A stretch of DNA of 64,000 nucleotides from CAWGJF01 sp963822905 (GCA_963822905.1 CAWGJF010000003.1:248001-312000), one strand, 5' to 3'; numbered from the stretch's first letter, positions 36,848-46,134 are shown. Program-made: numbers and translations. The notes: a model not told the origin generated them from the sequence alone.

Positions 36848-37510
36848 TTATTTAACATATTCTTCTAATCCGACTTCCGTTTTTGAAATTAATTTTCCAT
36901 TCTCATATTTTTCAATATATCTATGCATTGTATCGGATTTATCATCATATTCATAATAGTCTGATTCAACTTTTGTTAATTTATTATCCAGCACTTTATA
37001 GGTATTGTTAATTATACAATATGCATCTGCGCAGGCTCCTGTCCAAAAAGCTTCATATATACATTTTAGTGAGTCAACGACATATAGGTTATAAACTTCA
37101 TTAAAGTAAGGGCTTTTGTAAAACTCAGCCTTTGTGGTATCAAATAAGAAAATGCTGGTAAGTTGATTTTTTCCGTTTTGTCCGCTTTCAGCCGATATGC
37201 ATAAATCTTTATACCCGTCAAAGATAACATCTATCAGGGGATCAACATCCCGGTATTCATATTTGGAATAATAGATGTCATAGTCATCCAGATTAATAGA
37301 TTGAATAAATTTATCTGAATCAGCCTGGTAGATATTAATAACATTGTGATAAAGAATGGAATCGTTTCCTGTTTTCTCTATTGTAAATCCATAATCAGGA
37401 AGATTCTTATTTACTTCTAATACAAAGTCATATTTCTGATGCGATTGTGAAAATGAAAAACCGGAAATTGATAGCAGAAACAAAACCAAGATTATTTGAA
37501 ATGATTTCAT
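36848..37510 (-). CDS. Exported protein resembling XAC2610-like proteins
   Basis: A 220-residue protein with a signal peptide (MKSFQIILVLFLLSISGFSFSQ). The body has IDVIFDGYKDLCISAESGQNGKNQ, a pattern seen in XAC2610-type proteins, then strands such as IFLFDTTKAEFYKSPYFNEVYN. I use the ATG at 37508-37510, which has an AGGGAGGAAA site; the open frame reads 8 codons further. It lies between copies 1 and 2 of the hairpin module. The function is unknown. Confidence 0.65.
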   Translation of the reverse strand: MKSFQIILVLFLLSISGFSFSQSHQKYDFVLEVNKNLPDYGFTIEKTGNDSILYHNVINIYQADSDKFIQSINLDDYDIYYSKYEYRDVDPLIDVIFDGYKDLCISAESGQNGKNQLTSIFLFDTTKAEFYKSPYFNEVYNLYVVDSLKCIYEAFWTGACADAYCIINNTYKVLDNKLTKVESDYYEYDDKSDTMHRYIEKYENGKLISKTEVGLEEYVK

Positions 37511-37541
37511 ATTTTCCTCCCTGTTAATACACAAACTTCCT

Positions 37542-37592
37542 CAATAAAATTATTTAATTCAACAAAAAAGGGAACACAAATATGTTCCCTTT
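37542..37592 (-). repeat. Hairpin-module copy 2
   Basis: The AT-rich flank AAACTTCCTCAATAAAATTA joins directly to AAAGGGAACA and TGTTCCCTTT (10-bp stem, 37567-37592). On the minus strand the hairpin with its T-run can end the DUF6263-like gene, and the flank leads into the next gene's start. Confidence 0.75.
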
Positions 37593-37631
37593 GAATAAAA
37601 CTATAGAGTTGAAGCACGGGTTGTAATGCAT

Positions 37632-38541
37632 TTAACGCTTCTCGGCGCCATAATACTCCTTAACTTTTATTTCAACTGGAATTTCTAAGGTATCGCCTTT
37701 GATTATTTGATTTGTAATTCCACTTAAATTAGTTTCCCCCTCTAATTTGTCGAACCATTTACTCTGTTTTGATAAACAATTTTAAAATGCTCAGAACCTG
37801 TAAGATTAAACCTAGTATCATCATTCATTATTTTTGACTTTTCAATTTCATAAGTATTGATTTCTGATGAACTTTCCAGAACAATACAGCTATCACTAAT
37901 AGATTTAAATTCTACCTCTCTGTCGTATTTAACAGGAATTCCTAACTCTATATCGCCAGAAGATATCCACTTGTCACCAACATTTACTTTATCCGTGGGC
38001 AGGAAATTAGTTAGTCTTTGGAGATTCTTCGAGGGTGACAAATTGTTAAATCGTTTAATATAATCATCAATATCATTCTGAGTAATATCGGTTCCCATAG
38101 AGCTAATAAGAGAGGATACTATAGGTGTAACAATTTCAGAAAAATTGGTTGAGGTAATTGTTCCCGAAGGAGTCATCTCAATATTAAACTTACAACCATA
38201 CAATTTGCTCAACATTCTAGAAAATAAATTCCTATCCGAAGTTGAATTATCGTCGCTATCATAATAAATATTAAAATTTGGAGCAGACATGACGAAAATT
38301 AATTTTCCGAGAGTAACTTCAAATAAAATTGATAAACTATTTATTCTTTTCACTGTATAAATATTTTCTGCATCTATTTCTGTGTACATTCTAATTTTAG
38401 AATTATTAATCGTTTGGACTATTGAAATCTCATTGTGCTGATACAATAAATAGTCTTTCTCAAATTCTAATTTTAAATTTAAATCAACCTGTGAAAGAAT
38501 TACTCTATTAATTAACAGATTAATGTCAGAAATTTTAACAT
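37632..38541 (-). pseudogene. DUF6263-like exported protein with frameshifts at both ends
   Basis: The open part (37742-38446) is 234 residues with the family-like block MTPSGTITSTNFSEIVTPIVSS and FLPTDKVNVGDKWISSGDIELGIPVKYDRE. Its C-terminus breaks at HFKIVYQNRVN; the next frame continues WFDKLEGETNLSGITNQIIK and ends in KEYYGAEKR at 37632, needing one base near 37756-37760. Upstream, the frame extends through SQVDLNLKLEFEKDYLLYQHNE. A signal-peptide-like MLKFLTLIC (ATG at 38539-38541) lies in another frame, which needs a shift near 38515. Gene extent is therefore about 300 codons. Family assignment is tentative. Confidence 0.6.
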
Positions 38542-38627
38542 TACAAATTGAAGCGTTAAGTTTTACTTATTAAGAGATGATGAGTTTTTTTGCATATTTC
38601 AAAATACCCCATTTATTTACTATAAAC

Positions 38628-38683
38628 TTCCTCAATAATATTAAGTAATTCAACAAAAAAGGGAACACAAATATGTTCCCTTT
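38628..38683 (-). repeat. Hairpin-module copy 3
   Basis: Flank AAACTTCCTCAATAATATTA joins to AAAGGGAACA and TGTTCCCTTT (38658-38683), followed by GGTTAATTTC. On the minus strand it lies 17 bases after the restored sigma-factor stop. Confidence 0.75.
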
Positions 38684-38699
38684 GGTTAATTTCGACTTT

Positions 38700-39938
38700 T
38701 CAATTAAGCCTGGCGATTTTCTTTTTAATATCTTCTTTTTCGGTGCCGGTTTTAGCCAAAGAGTAAGCTCTTTCAAGATTTTCTTTTGATTTATTCTTAT
38801 CAATGTTTTAATAAAGCTCACCGAGCAGTAAAAAATAGAAGTGATTGTTTTCTAACCTAAGTTTCTCAGCTTCATCAAGTGCAGCCTGTGAACCTTTCAC
38901 TTTGTACAACGCAAAGATCCTGTTGAGCGCAACACTCGGTGAATAATTAATCAGCAAAAGTTTATCATAAAGTTCCAGGATGCTTTCCCACTTTTCTTTG
39001 GTGTCTTCTTTAATACAATTCCAGTATGCAATCCGGGCTTCAATATGGTAAGAGCTTATTTCATTTCCTTTTATCGAATTATCTAAAAAGTAAATTCCCC
39101 GGTTGATTAATTCTGGTCCCACAACTCTTTATCCTGGTCTTCATATAAAATCATTTGGTTTTCATTCGATTGCCGGGATTCAAACCGTGAGGTATGAAAA
39201 CACATTAAGGCAATAAGCGCATTTGTTTTTGGAAGATTGGTTTGCTCATATTCTGTTAACAGTAAAGCCAGCCGCAGAGCTTCAAGACAAAAATCTTTTC
39301 TTAGAATACTATTTTGTGTGCGGGAATAATAACCTTCGTTGAAGAGAAGGTAGATTACACGCAAAACATTATCAAGCCGGTTTGCCAATTGATCTTCCGG
39401 CGGCATTTCCATCGTTACTTTTTCCGAGCGGTAATTTTTCTTTTGCGCGGAATAATCTTTTGTTAATTGTTTCTTTGTTTGATAAAAATGCTTCGGCAAT
39501 TTCATCAATACCGAAACCGCAAAGTATTCTTAATGCTAACCCTATTTGAGCTTCACTTGCGATAACCGGGTTACAAACGCAAACATCATTTGCAACTGGC
39601 TGTCTTTAATATTACTCAAAGAAAAATCCGGTCCAGGCGAATCATTATTCTCTTCATCTTTTTGTGAAGCCAGTTCAGGTATGACTTTCTTTTCATATAT
39701 TTTATTCCTCCTGAAATGATATAAAGTTTTTTGTTTTGCAACTACATAAAGCCAGGCGGCGGGATTTTCCGGAACCCCTTTAATTCCCCAGGTTTCTGCC
39801 TGCCTAGTAAAAATGTTTCGCTCACAATGTCTTCAGCTATTTCAATGTATTGCAGTCCATAAAGCTTACTGATAACAGAAACCATTTTGAAAATTCCTGC
39901 TGGAATAATTGCTTTAAAGTATTCAATTCTTTTTCCAT
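38700..39938 (-). pseudogene. ECF-type RNA polymerase sigma factor (SigJ-like, DUF6596), multiply disrupted
   Basis: Reading with frame changes from the ATG at 39936-39938 gives LNTLKQLFQQEFSK, then MVSVISKLYGLQYIEIAEDIVSETF, then FTRQAETWGIKGVPENPAAW, then NPVIASEAQIGLALRILCGF, then VTMEMPPEDQLANRLDNVLR, then ELINRGIYFLDNSIKGNE. The tail NIDKNKSKENLERAYSLAKT is in frame after a TAA at 38808-38810, ending at 38700. So there are about five one-base shifts (near 39888, 39820, 39590, 39425 and 39117) and one nonsense codon. The restored length of about 410 residues is normal. The intact YCII gene upstream is its usual partner. The open pieces cannot give a working sigma factor. Confidence 0.8.
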
Positions 39939-40022
39939 AATGATTTAATTGTCAACCTGAACATGTCTGCTTATAGCTGTTTTAGCAAAGGCAGGCTTGT
40001 TTCAGTATCTTATGTTATTGTG

Positions 40023-40049
40023 TAGATCCTGAAATGAATTCGGGATGAC
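40023..40049. repeat. Short copy of the palindromic interspersed repeat
   Basis: AGATCCTGAA ... TTCGGGATGAC forms an ATCCTGAA/TTCGGGAT hairpin (one G:T pair) and ends in GATGAC. It resembles the end of the element at 7491-7569. It lies between the YCII gene and the sigma gene. Confidence 0.5.
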
Positions 40050-40058
40050 GACTTTGTC

Positions 40059-40397
40059 TTAACCATAAAGTGGCCGAATTTCAACACTACCGTCAGCATC
40101 AAGTGTTGGACAACCATGTGCAAGTGTTACTGCATCATCTATATTTTCTGCTTTAACAACTATGTAACCGCCTAGCTTTTCCTTTATTTCAACAAATGGG
40201 CCGTCAGTAACTATTCCACCCGGTTTAAGCACTTTACCTTCTACTGATAATCTTGAACCCTGCGCTGCAAGTTTACCCTGCGAAGCTATCCCTTCAACCC
40301 ATTCTTTCCATTTGTTGGAAATAGCCTGCATCTCGTTTGGTGAAGTTTTGAAGTGATCGAAACTTGGTTGTCTGAATAAAAACAGAAACTCTTTCAT
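40059..40397 (-). CDS. YCII/DGPF-domain protein
   Basis: A 112-residue protein with the family motifs GKLAAQGSRLSVEGKVLKPGG, TDGPFVEIKEKLGGYIVVKA and HGCPTLDADGSVEIRPLYG. YCII proteins are small ferredoxin-like domains, often encoded next to an ECF sigma factor, as here, where they are thought to serve as its partner or sensor. The frame is intact although the sigma gene is not. A usual catalytic His-Asp pair is not clearly visible. Confidence 0.88.
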   Translation of the reverse strand: MKEFLFLFRQPSFDHFKTSPNEMQAISNKWKEWVEGIASQGKLAAQGSRLSVEGKVLKPGGIVTDGPFVEIKEKLGGYIVVKAENIDDAVTLAHGCPTLDADGSVEIRPLYG

Positions 40398-40434
40398 TTT
40401 TCTTTATCCTTTTTAATGATTTTAAATATATAAA

Positions 40435-40897
40435 TTAAACTGATTGCGCGGCAAATTGTCCGACCTGGTATGTACCCACAACAGGTTTAAAAGCAATATT
40501 GATCCTGTTGTAACTGTTTATAGTTATAACAGCCAGAGTCAGGTCAACCAGTTCTTCTTCAGAAAATTGTTCACGTGCTTCTTCATAAACTTCGTTTGGC
40601 ACATCACATTTAGTGACAGCCTCAGCCCACGCAAGTGCAGCACGTTCACGATCGGAATAGAACGGAGCTTCCCTCCAGGCATTCAGGACATATAGCCGCT
40701 GTTCGAGTTCACCTTCCGCACGCAAATCTTTCGAGTGCATATCAAGACAAAATGCACATCCGTTTATCTGAGAGACTCTAAAATCAATCAGGTTTATTAA
40801 CGATTGCTCGATCCGGGATTTTGAAAGATACTTACCCAAAGCAAACATCACATTTATGGCGCCTTTTCCTTTTTCAAGAATATTAATTCGGTTCCAT
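40435..40897 (-). CDS. Carboxymuconolactone decarboxylase-like (AhpD-type) protein, 5' frameshift
   Basis: The open frame starts at 40851 (139 codons) and has the AhpD-like signature NGCAFCLDMHSKD (CxxC with H) with YSDRERAALAWAEAVT. Family members act as alkylhydroperoxidases using the cysteine pair. A better start, ATG at 40895-40897 with AAGGAAAAC upstream, reads MERINILEKGKGAINVMFAL if one C is removed from the CC near 40889-40890. This suggests a real or apparent one-base insertion. It lies 38 bases upstream of the YCII gene. Confidence 0.82.
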
Positions 40898-41067
40898 TTT
40901 GTTTTCCTTTTTAATAATTATTGAAATATTCGACTTACACTTCAATAATGCTTGAGATCAGGGAAATTGGACACCTAACCAGATTTTTTTTTGAGGGAAT
41001 ATAATTACACTAAGAGGTTAGAGAAAAGCTTAAAAATTTCCAGTATGATGAATCTGCAATTAACGTA

Positions 41068-41658
41068 TTAATCATCCAATCCTTTTCCGTCAAGAATTTG
41101 CCGTATATATTTTTCAACTCTTGATTCTCGTGTCTTGGATTGTTTAGCCTGGGAAAAATAAAAAATGTATGCTCTTTGCCGTCCCGGTGTTAATGACTTA
41201 AAAGCAGTTTTTAATTTTGGCATTTCATTTAGTTTCTTCTGAAATTCTTCGGGAATTTTGTAGTCCGAAGTTTTTTTGAGCTTAACTTTTAAACCTGCTT
41301 TTTCTACTTCAACGGCTTCATAAATATAAGTTTTCACTGTTCGTTCCATCTTTGTTATTTCATTAACATTAGTGAAACGGATCTGTCGTGCTGCCTGTAC
41401 ATTCTTTGTCTGCTGGATAAGAATTCCTTTAGCATCTTTTAATAAAGCACCTTTGAAAAACAAGAGAGCACAGTATTCCTTAAAACCATGTATTAAAATT
41501 ATGTTACTTTTATTAACAGTGTAACAAGGACAGCCCCACTTTAAATCTTCTGTCAATCCGCAGTCAAGAGCGATCTTTCTTAATTTCTTATACTCTTTTT
41601 GCCACTTTCCTGTTTTACTAAAAAATTTATCAACTTTTGGAATAATAGTTTTACTCAT
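41068..41658 (-). CDS. YdeI/OmdA-like DUF1801 protein
   Basis: The N-terminal DUF1801 domain (WQKEYKKLRKIALDCGLTEDLKWGCPCYTVNKSNIILIHGFKEYCALLFFKGALLKD) is followed by the OmdA-type tail (EEFQKKLNEMPKLKTAFKSLTPGRQRAYIFYFSQAKQSKTRESRVEKYIRQIL). I use the ATG at 41656-41658 (MSKTIIPKVDKF). The frame is intact at 196 residues. DUF1801 proteins are widespread and thought to bind iron or nucleic acid, without a settled role. Confidence 0.85.
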   Translation of the reverse strand: MSKTIIPKVDKFFSKTGKWQKEYKKLRKIALDCGLTEDLKWGCPCYTVNKSNIILIHGFKEYCALLFFKGALLKDAKGILIQQTKNVQAARQIRFTNVNEITKMERTVKTYIYEAVEVEKAGLKVKLKKTSDYKIPEEFQKKLNEMPKLKTAFKSLTPGRQRAYIFYFSQAKQSKTRESRVEKYIRQILDGKGLDD

Positions 41659-41694
41659 AATTTTATAATTGTCGATTAGTTTAGTAATAGGCAA

Positions 41695-41750
41695 ACTTCA
41701 TCAAACTTTTTTATTAATTCAATAAAAAAGGGAACACAAATGTGTTCCCT
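41695..41750 (-). repeat. Hairpin-module copy 4
   Basis: AGGGAACACA and TGTGTTCCCT (41729-41738 and 41741-41750) form a perfect 10-bp palindrome with a 2-base centre. The left flank AACTTCATCAAAC is a weaker match than in copies 2 and 3. It lies between vapC and the YdeI-like gene. Confidence 0.7.
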
Positions 41751-41925
41751 GTTACACGTTTGTCACAGCCTGTTACGCTAATCGGGAGACCACTCCGAAA
41801 CAGAAAATAACAGTCACGATATGGATCGTAATTGCCAGGGGAAAAAGGAATGTTCCCCCTGGTTAATTTCATTTGCCGGGTTTGTCTGGGTTTTTAATTT
41901 GCAGGCTTATAAGTTGAAGGTATGG
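41751..41925. other. Gap with a second hairpin between vapC and module copy 4
   Basis: A CCAGGGG/CCCCCTGG hairpin (41835-41862) followed by GGTTAATTTC repeats the right flank of copies 1 and 3. No ORF is supported here. Confidence 0.5.
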
Positions 41926-42330
41926 TTAGCTGCTTTTTAGTGATACTGATTGCAAGCCCATGTGTCGTTCCAAAGGGAAAAAATCTTTGTCATTATGGAG
42001 CAACTGGATATCATTCTCAATACAAAATGTACTTATAATTACATCAATAGTTTTACGGATTGTTATTCCTTTCTTTCTTAATTTACGATAATTATCTGCA
42101 CATTTAACCGCCATTTCTTCTCCCAGCAAATTGAGACAGGGAAAAGAACTGAGAATATTTTTGGCAGTATTAAAATCTTTATCATTCTTAAATCCTTGCA
42201 GAACTTCAACCAAAATGTAATCACCAATAACAATAACTTCTTTTCCCAGTATTTCATCGAGTTTCTCGGTTTGCCAATTCTCTTTCCCGTTGAAGTAATC
42301 AATTAGTACAGAAGAATCAACAAGGATCAT
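41926..42330 (-). CDS. vapC: VapC-type PIN-domain ribonuclease toxin
   Basis: PIN domain of 134 residues: MILVDSSVLIDYFNGKEN (catalytic D5), ILVEVLQGF (conserved E), and the C-terminal TIDVIISTFCIENDIQLLHNDKDF with the acidic pair. VapC toxins cut tRNA or rRNA. It overlaps the vapB stop by ATGA. The frame is intact. Confidence 0.88.
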   Translation of the reverse strand: MILVDSSVLIDYFNGKENWQTEKLDEILGKEVIVIGDYILVEVLQGFKNDKDFNTAKNILSSFPCLNLLGEEMAVKCADNYRKLRKKGITIRKTIDVIISTFCIENDIQLLHNDKDFFPLERHMGLQSVSLKSS

Positions 42331-42521
42331 TTATCAATTCTCATCTTTTCTAAATTACCTTCCCATTTTAGCTTCCCTCTCAATTTCTTTAACTTGCTTT
42401 GATTCTTTACTTTAACCAACAACCTTAATCCTTCTTCAACAACTTCTTTTTTTGTTTTTAATCCGGAAGCTTTAAGGGCAATTGACATTAACTTATCCTC
42501 AATTACAATGTTTGTTCTCAT
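42327..42521 (-). CDS. vapB: VapB-type antitoxin
   Basis: A 64-residue protein: MRTNIVIEDKLMSIALKASGLKTKKEVVEEGLRLLVKV, the ribbon-helix-helix pattern of type II antitoxins, followed by a charged C-terminal tail (KLKKLRGKLKWEGNL) that would wrap the toxin. It overlaps vapC by four bases. It would bind VapC and repress its own promoter. Confidence 0.85.
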   Translation of the reverse strand: MRTNIVIEDKLMSIALKASGLKTKKEVVEEGLRLLVKVKNQSKLKKLRGKLKWEGNLEKMRIDK

Positions 42522-42649
42522 TTTTCACTTATTTACTTTGTGTATAATTGATTCGAATATACACATAAATAATTACTTCTGCACATATAGATTTTGGCAG
42601 CAAACTAATACTATTAATCTGGGGGTTAATATTAGGTGTTCATCCTGTG

Positions 42650-42997
42650 CTAATCATTTTTAAAATGTTTATCAAGAATTTCAGTAACCTGTTCTTCTGA
42701 TTGAATGCTGCTTGTGGCTTTTACAACTTTTCCATTCTTGTAATAAACTGTGAAAGGCAGTCCCATAAAACCCTTGGCTTCAGGTAGATTTTTTATAACC
42801 TTAGCGTCAGGTGAATCAAATTCCATATCAGCAAACTTTACGTGCTTGTATGTTCTTTCAATATCCTGCATTACTTTATAAACCGGGATGCACATTGGTC
42901 CCATTCTTCCGCAGCATACCATTACGTTTTCATTACTGTTAATTAATTCAGAGTGATCTTTTTCTGAAAGTACGTGTTTAAGATTTGTCTGTAACAT
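42650..42997 (-). CDS. Thioredoxin-fold protein with CxxMGPMC-type site
   Basis: A 115-residue thioredoxin-like domain. The active region is VMVCCGRMGPMCIPVYKVMQDIE, which has cysteines before and after MGP rather than the CGPC of thioredoxins. The strands FADMEFDSPD and the cis-Pro in GLPFTVYYKNGKVV are typical. It is a thioredoxin-family protein of unknown partner, as found in anaerobes. It may be a redox partner of a reductase elsewhere in the genome. Confidence 0.75.
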   Translation of the reverse strand: MLQTNLKHVLSEKDHSELINSNENVMVCCGRMGPMCIPVYKVMQDIERTYKHVKFADMEFDSPDAKVIKNLPEAKGFMGLPFTVYYKNGKVVKATSSIQSEEQVTEILDKHFKND

Positions 42998-43167
42998 TTT
43001 ATTCCCTTTAATTTTTATTTTTTACAAAAGTGTGATTCAGAAGAAATGAAAAAGATTCATCCTGGCTAACCTTCGCGGTTAAAACTTGTTATTGTTAATA
43101 TTCAATTCAGATGTTAAATTGAAGCACTTATCTTTAACAACATCGCAAATAATTATAAGGAAACATT

Positions 43168-43929
43168 ATGAGGATTCTTTCCTGGAACGTTAATGGAATC
43201 AGGGCAGCATATAAAAAAGGTTTTTTAGATTGGTTAAAACAAGAAAACCCCGATATTATATGCATACAGGAAACAAAAGCGCATCCGGATCAGTTGACAG
43301 ACGATTTGAAAAACCCTGAAGGATATGAATCATATTTTTCTTCTGCTGAAAAGAAAGGCTACAGCGGCGTTGCGATTTACACAAAGAAAAAACCAAAAAA
43401 TGTCGAGCATGGTTTTGGTATTAAAAAATTCGACAGTGAAGGGAGAATACTTGTTGCTGAGTATGATAAATTTGTTTTAATGAGCATTTATTATCCGAAT
43501 GGAAAAGCTTCTCCTGAAAGACTCAAATATAAAATGGAATTTTATGATGCTTTCCTGAAGTTCATCAACAAACTTAAAAAGCAAGGAAAAAATATTATAG
43601 TTTGCGGTGATGTTAATACAGCCCACAAAGAAATTGATATCGCACGACCAAAAGAGAATGAAAAAATTTCGGGCTTCCTTCCCGAAGAACGTGCCTGGAT
43701 TGATAAGTTTCTTTCAGACGGTTATCTGGATACTTTCAGAATGTTTAACAGCGAACCTGACAATTACACCTGGTGGGATCAAATAACCCGTGCACGGGAT
43801 AGAAACGTTGGATGGCGGATAGATTATTTTTATGTAAATGAGGAATTCAAAAAGAATGTTAAAAAAGCTTTTATACTTTCCGATGTTATGGGTTCTGATC
43901 ACTGCCCGATTGGAATTGAGATAAAATAA
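43168..43929 (+). CDS. xth: Exodeoxyribonuclease III
   Basis: AP endonuclease and 3'-5' exonuclease. Catalytic residues are visible in SWNVNGIRA (N7), IQETK (E35), CGDVNTAH and GSDHCP (H245). The ending PDNYTWWDQITRARDRNVGWRIDYFYV is the family's conserved block. At 253 residues it is of the exoA/xth type. The ATG is preceded by AAGGAAA. Confidence 0.95.
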   Translation: MRILSWNVNGIRAAYKKGFLDWLKQENPDIICIQETKAHPDQLTDDLKNPEGYESYFSSAEKKGYSGVAIYTKKKPKNVEHGFGIKKFDSEGRILVAEYDKFVLMSIYYPNGKASPERLKYKMEFYDAFLKFINKLKKQGKNIIVCGDVNTAHKEIDIARPKENEKISGFLPEERAWIDKFLSDGYLDTFRMFNSEPDNYTWWDQITRARDRNVGWRIDYFYVNEEFKKNVKKAFILSDVMGSDHCPIGIEIK

Positions 43930-44010
43930 ATTTTCACTCCATTTATTCTTTCAAACTTGAAAATTTCCTAACTCATTGGTATCTAATGAGCAAAGATACT
44001 TATTGATAAA

Positions 44011-46032
44011 ATGAACCAGAAAAAACCAAACAAACTGATTAACGAATCAAGTCCTTACCTTTTACAGCATGCCTACAACCCTGTTGATTGGTATGCCTGG
44101 AATGATGAAGCTATGGCTAAAGCAAAAAAAGAAAACAAACCTTTGATCATAAGTATTGGTTATGCAGCTTGCCATTGGTGTCACGTGATGGAACACGAAT
44201 CTTTTGAAGATGACGATGTTGCGAAATTGATGAATGAAAATTTTGTTCCGATTAAAGTTGATAGGGAAGAGCGTCCTGATATTGACCAGGTTTATATGGA
44301 TGCTGCCTATCTTATTACCGGCAGAGGTGGGTGGCCTTTAAATGTTATTGCCTTGCCGGATGGAAGACCAATTTTTGCCGGGACTTATTTTCCGAAGGAA
44401 CAATGGAAACAAATCCTGAAATATTTCAGAGACAATTTTAGTAAAGAAGCCGATACAATTGAAAGCGAAGCAAATAAGCTGACGCAGGCAATCAGGACAG
44501 TTCAATTTCCAGGACTAAATGAAACAGAAAGCTCTTTTAGCAGAAAAGAAATTGATTCAGCATTTCAGAAAATAATCAACGCTATTGATTTTGAAGTAGG
44601 CGGAACGAAAGGCGCTCCAAAGTTTCCGCTTCCCGGAATTTTTGAATTCCTTCTGCACTTCTATTATCACACAGAAAATGAAAAAGCTTTGAAAGCTGTT
44701 CTGGTAACTCTTGATAAGATTTCAGCAGGTGGAATTTATGATCATGTTGGTGGAGGGTTTGCAAGATATTCAACAGATAATATTTGGAAAGTTCCACACT
44801 TTGAAAAAATGCTTTACGATAATGCGCAGCTTGTAAGTCTTTATTCAAATGCTTTTAAGGTGACAAAAAAGAATTTGTATAAAGAGGTTGTATACCAGAC
44901 ACTTGAGTTTGTTGAAAGAGAATTATCAGATACATCCGGCGGTTTTTATTCATCGCTAGATGCAGATTCGGAAGGTGTTGAAGGGAAGTATTATTTATGG
45001 GATAGAAGTGAAATTGAAAATCTTCTCGGCGAAGATTCAAAATTGTTTTGCGAATATTTCAATGTCATTGAAACCGGGAACTGGGAAAGTAAGAATATTC
45101 TATTCGTTACTACGGAAAAATCAGAACTGTTAAAAAAACATAACCTTAATGAAAAATCATTTGATGAAAAAATTTATAAATCTAAAAGATTATTATTGAA
45201 TGAAAAATTAAAAAGAATAAAACCTGGTCTGGATGATAAAATCTTAACTTCGTGGAATTCGTTAATGATTAAGGGTTTTACAGATGCATATTCAGCTTTT
45301 GGTGAAGAAAAATTTTTGGAAAATGCTGTGTCTTGTGCTGAGTTTATAAAAAGTAAAATGATGAATGAGGATGGAATGCTTTCCAGGAATTATAAGAATG
45401 GAAAAAGCACAATTAGTGGATTTCTTGATGATTACTCATTTACAATCGAAGCATTCATTTCACTTTATCAAGCTACATTTGATGAAAAGTGGATTTACGA
45501 TGCTAGAATATTAGCTGATTATATAATAAAACATTTCTATCATAAGGAAAGTGGATTGTTTTTTTATAAATCTGATTTGGACGAACCGCTTATTGCTAGA
45601 AAAATGGAATTGTCAGATAATGTAATTCCTTCATCAAATGCGTCCTTGGCAGCAGCATTGATAAAACTCTCAAAATATTTTTATAAGGGAAATTATGAAA
45701 TCGTAGCGGAAAAAATGCTGCTTGCTATGAAACAGTCCGTTCAACAAAATCCTGCATTTCATTTTCAATGGCTGATCGCTTTAGCAATAAAAACCTATCA
45801 GTCATATGAAGTTGTTTTGACCGGGGATAGTATTCAAGAATTAAAATTGAAATTTCTCGAAAAGTTTTTCCCCAATATTATTCTGGCTGGCAGTAAAGCA
45901 GAAAGTTCACTTGGGTTGCTGGAAAACAGGATCGTTCCCGAGAAAACACTGATCTATATATGTGAAAACAGAACCTGCAACTTGCCAACAGAAAGTTTTG
46001 GATCAGCTATTAACCAAATTTCAAAAAATTAA
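44011..46032 (+). CDS. Thioredoxin domain-containing YyaL/SSP411 (DUF255) protein
   Basis: The N-terminal DUF255 domain has NKLINESSPYLLQHAYNPVDW, the CHWC redox motif (C54, C57) and GGWPLNVIALPDG. The rest is an (alpha/alpha) six-barrel resembling glucosidase or epimerase folds (FGDHVGGGFARYSTDN-like, HFEKMLYDNAQL, LDADSEGVEGKYYLW). Length of 673 residues is normal. Its biochemical function is not known; human SSP411/SPATA20 is a homologue. Confidence 0.93.
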   Translation: MNQKKPNKLINESSPYLLQHAYNPVDWYAWNDEAMAKAKKENKPLIISIGYAACHWCHVMEHESFEDDDVAKLMNENFVPIKVDREERPDIDQVYMDAAYLITGRGGWPLNVIALPDGRPIFAGTYFPKEQWKQILKYFRDNFSKEADTIESEANKLTQAIRTVQFPGLNETESSFSRKEIDSAFQKIINAIDFEVGGTKGAPKFPLPGIFEFLLHFYYHTENEKALKAVLVTLDKISAGGIYDHVGGGFARYSTDNIWKVPHFEKMLYDNAQLVSLYSNAFKVTKKNLYKEVVYQTLEFVERELSDTSGGFYSSLDADSEGVEGKYYLWDRSEIENLLGEDSKLFCEYFNVIETGNWESKNILFVTTEKSELLKKHNLNEKSFDEKIYKSKRLLLNEKLKRIKPGLDDKILTSWNSLMIKGFTDAYSAFGEEKFLENAVSCAEFIKSKMMNEDGMLSRNYKNGKSTISGFLDDYSFTIEAFISLYQATFDEKWIYDARILADYIIKHFYHKESGLFFYKSDLDEPLIARKMELSDNVIPSSNASLAAALIKLSKYFYKGNYEIVAEKMLLAMKQSVQQNPAFHFQWLIALAIKTYQSYEVVLTGDSIQELKLKFLEKFFPNIILAGSKAESSLGLLENRIVPEKTLIYICENRTCNLPTESFGSAINQISKN

Positions 46033-46134
46033 ATTTCAATTTAGAACAGGTCAAAAATTTGGTAGTGGAAATTTAGTGTTTGACTGGGAATCTAAATTAA
46101 TTTTATTTCAGGGTGAAGTAATTAAAAATGTTGT

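Noticed and set aside
38570..38821. Separate 83-residue minus-strand gene
   Set aside because: It is a shadow; the sigma-factor tail in the adjacent frame explains the sequence.
36447..41862. Confirmed integron cassette array
   Set aside because: The hairpin repeats look suggestive, but I see no integrase and no full attC core pairs (GTTRRRY with RYYYAAC at both ends), so this stays a hypothesis.
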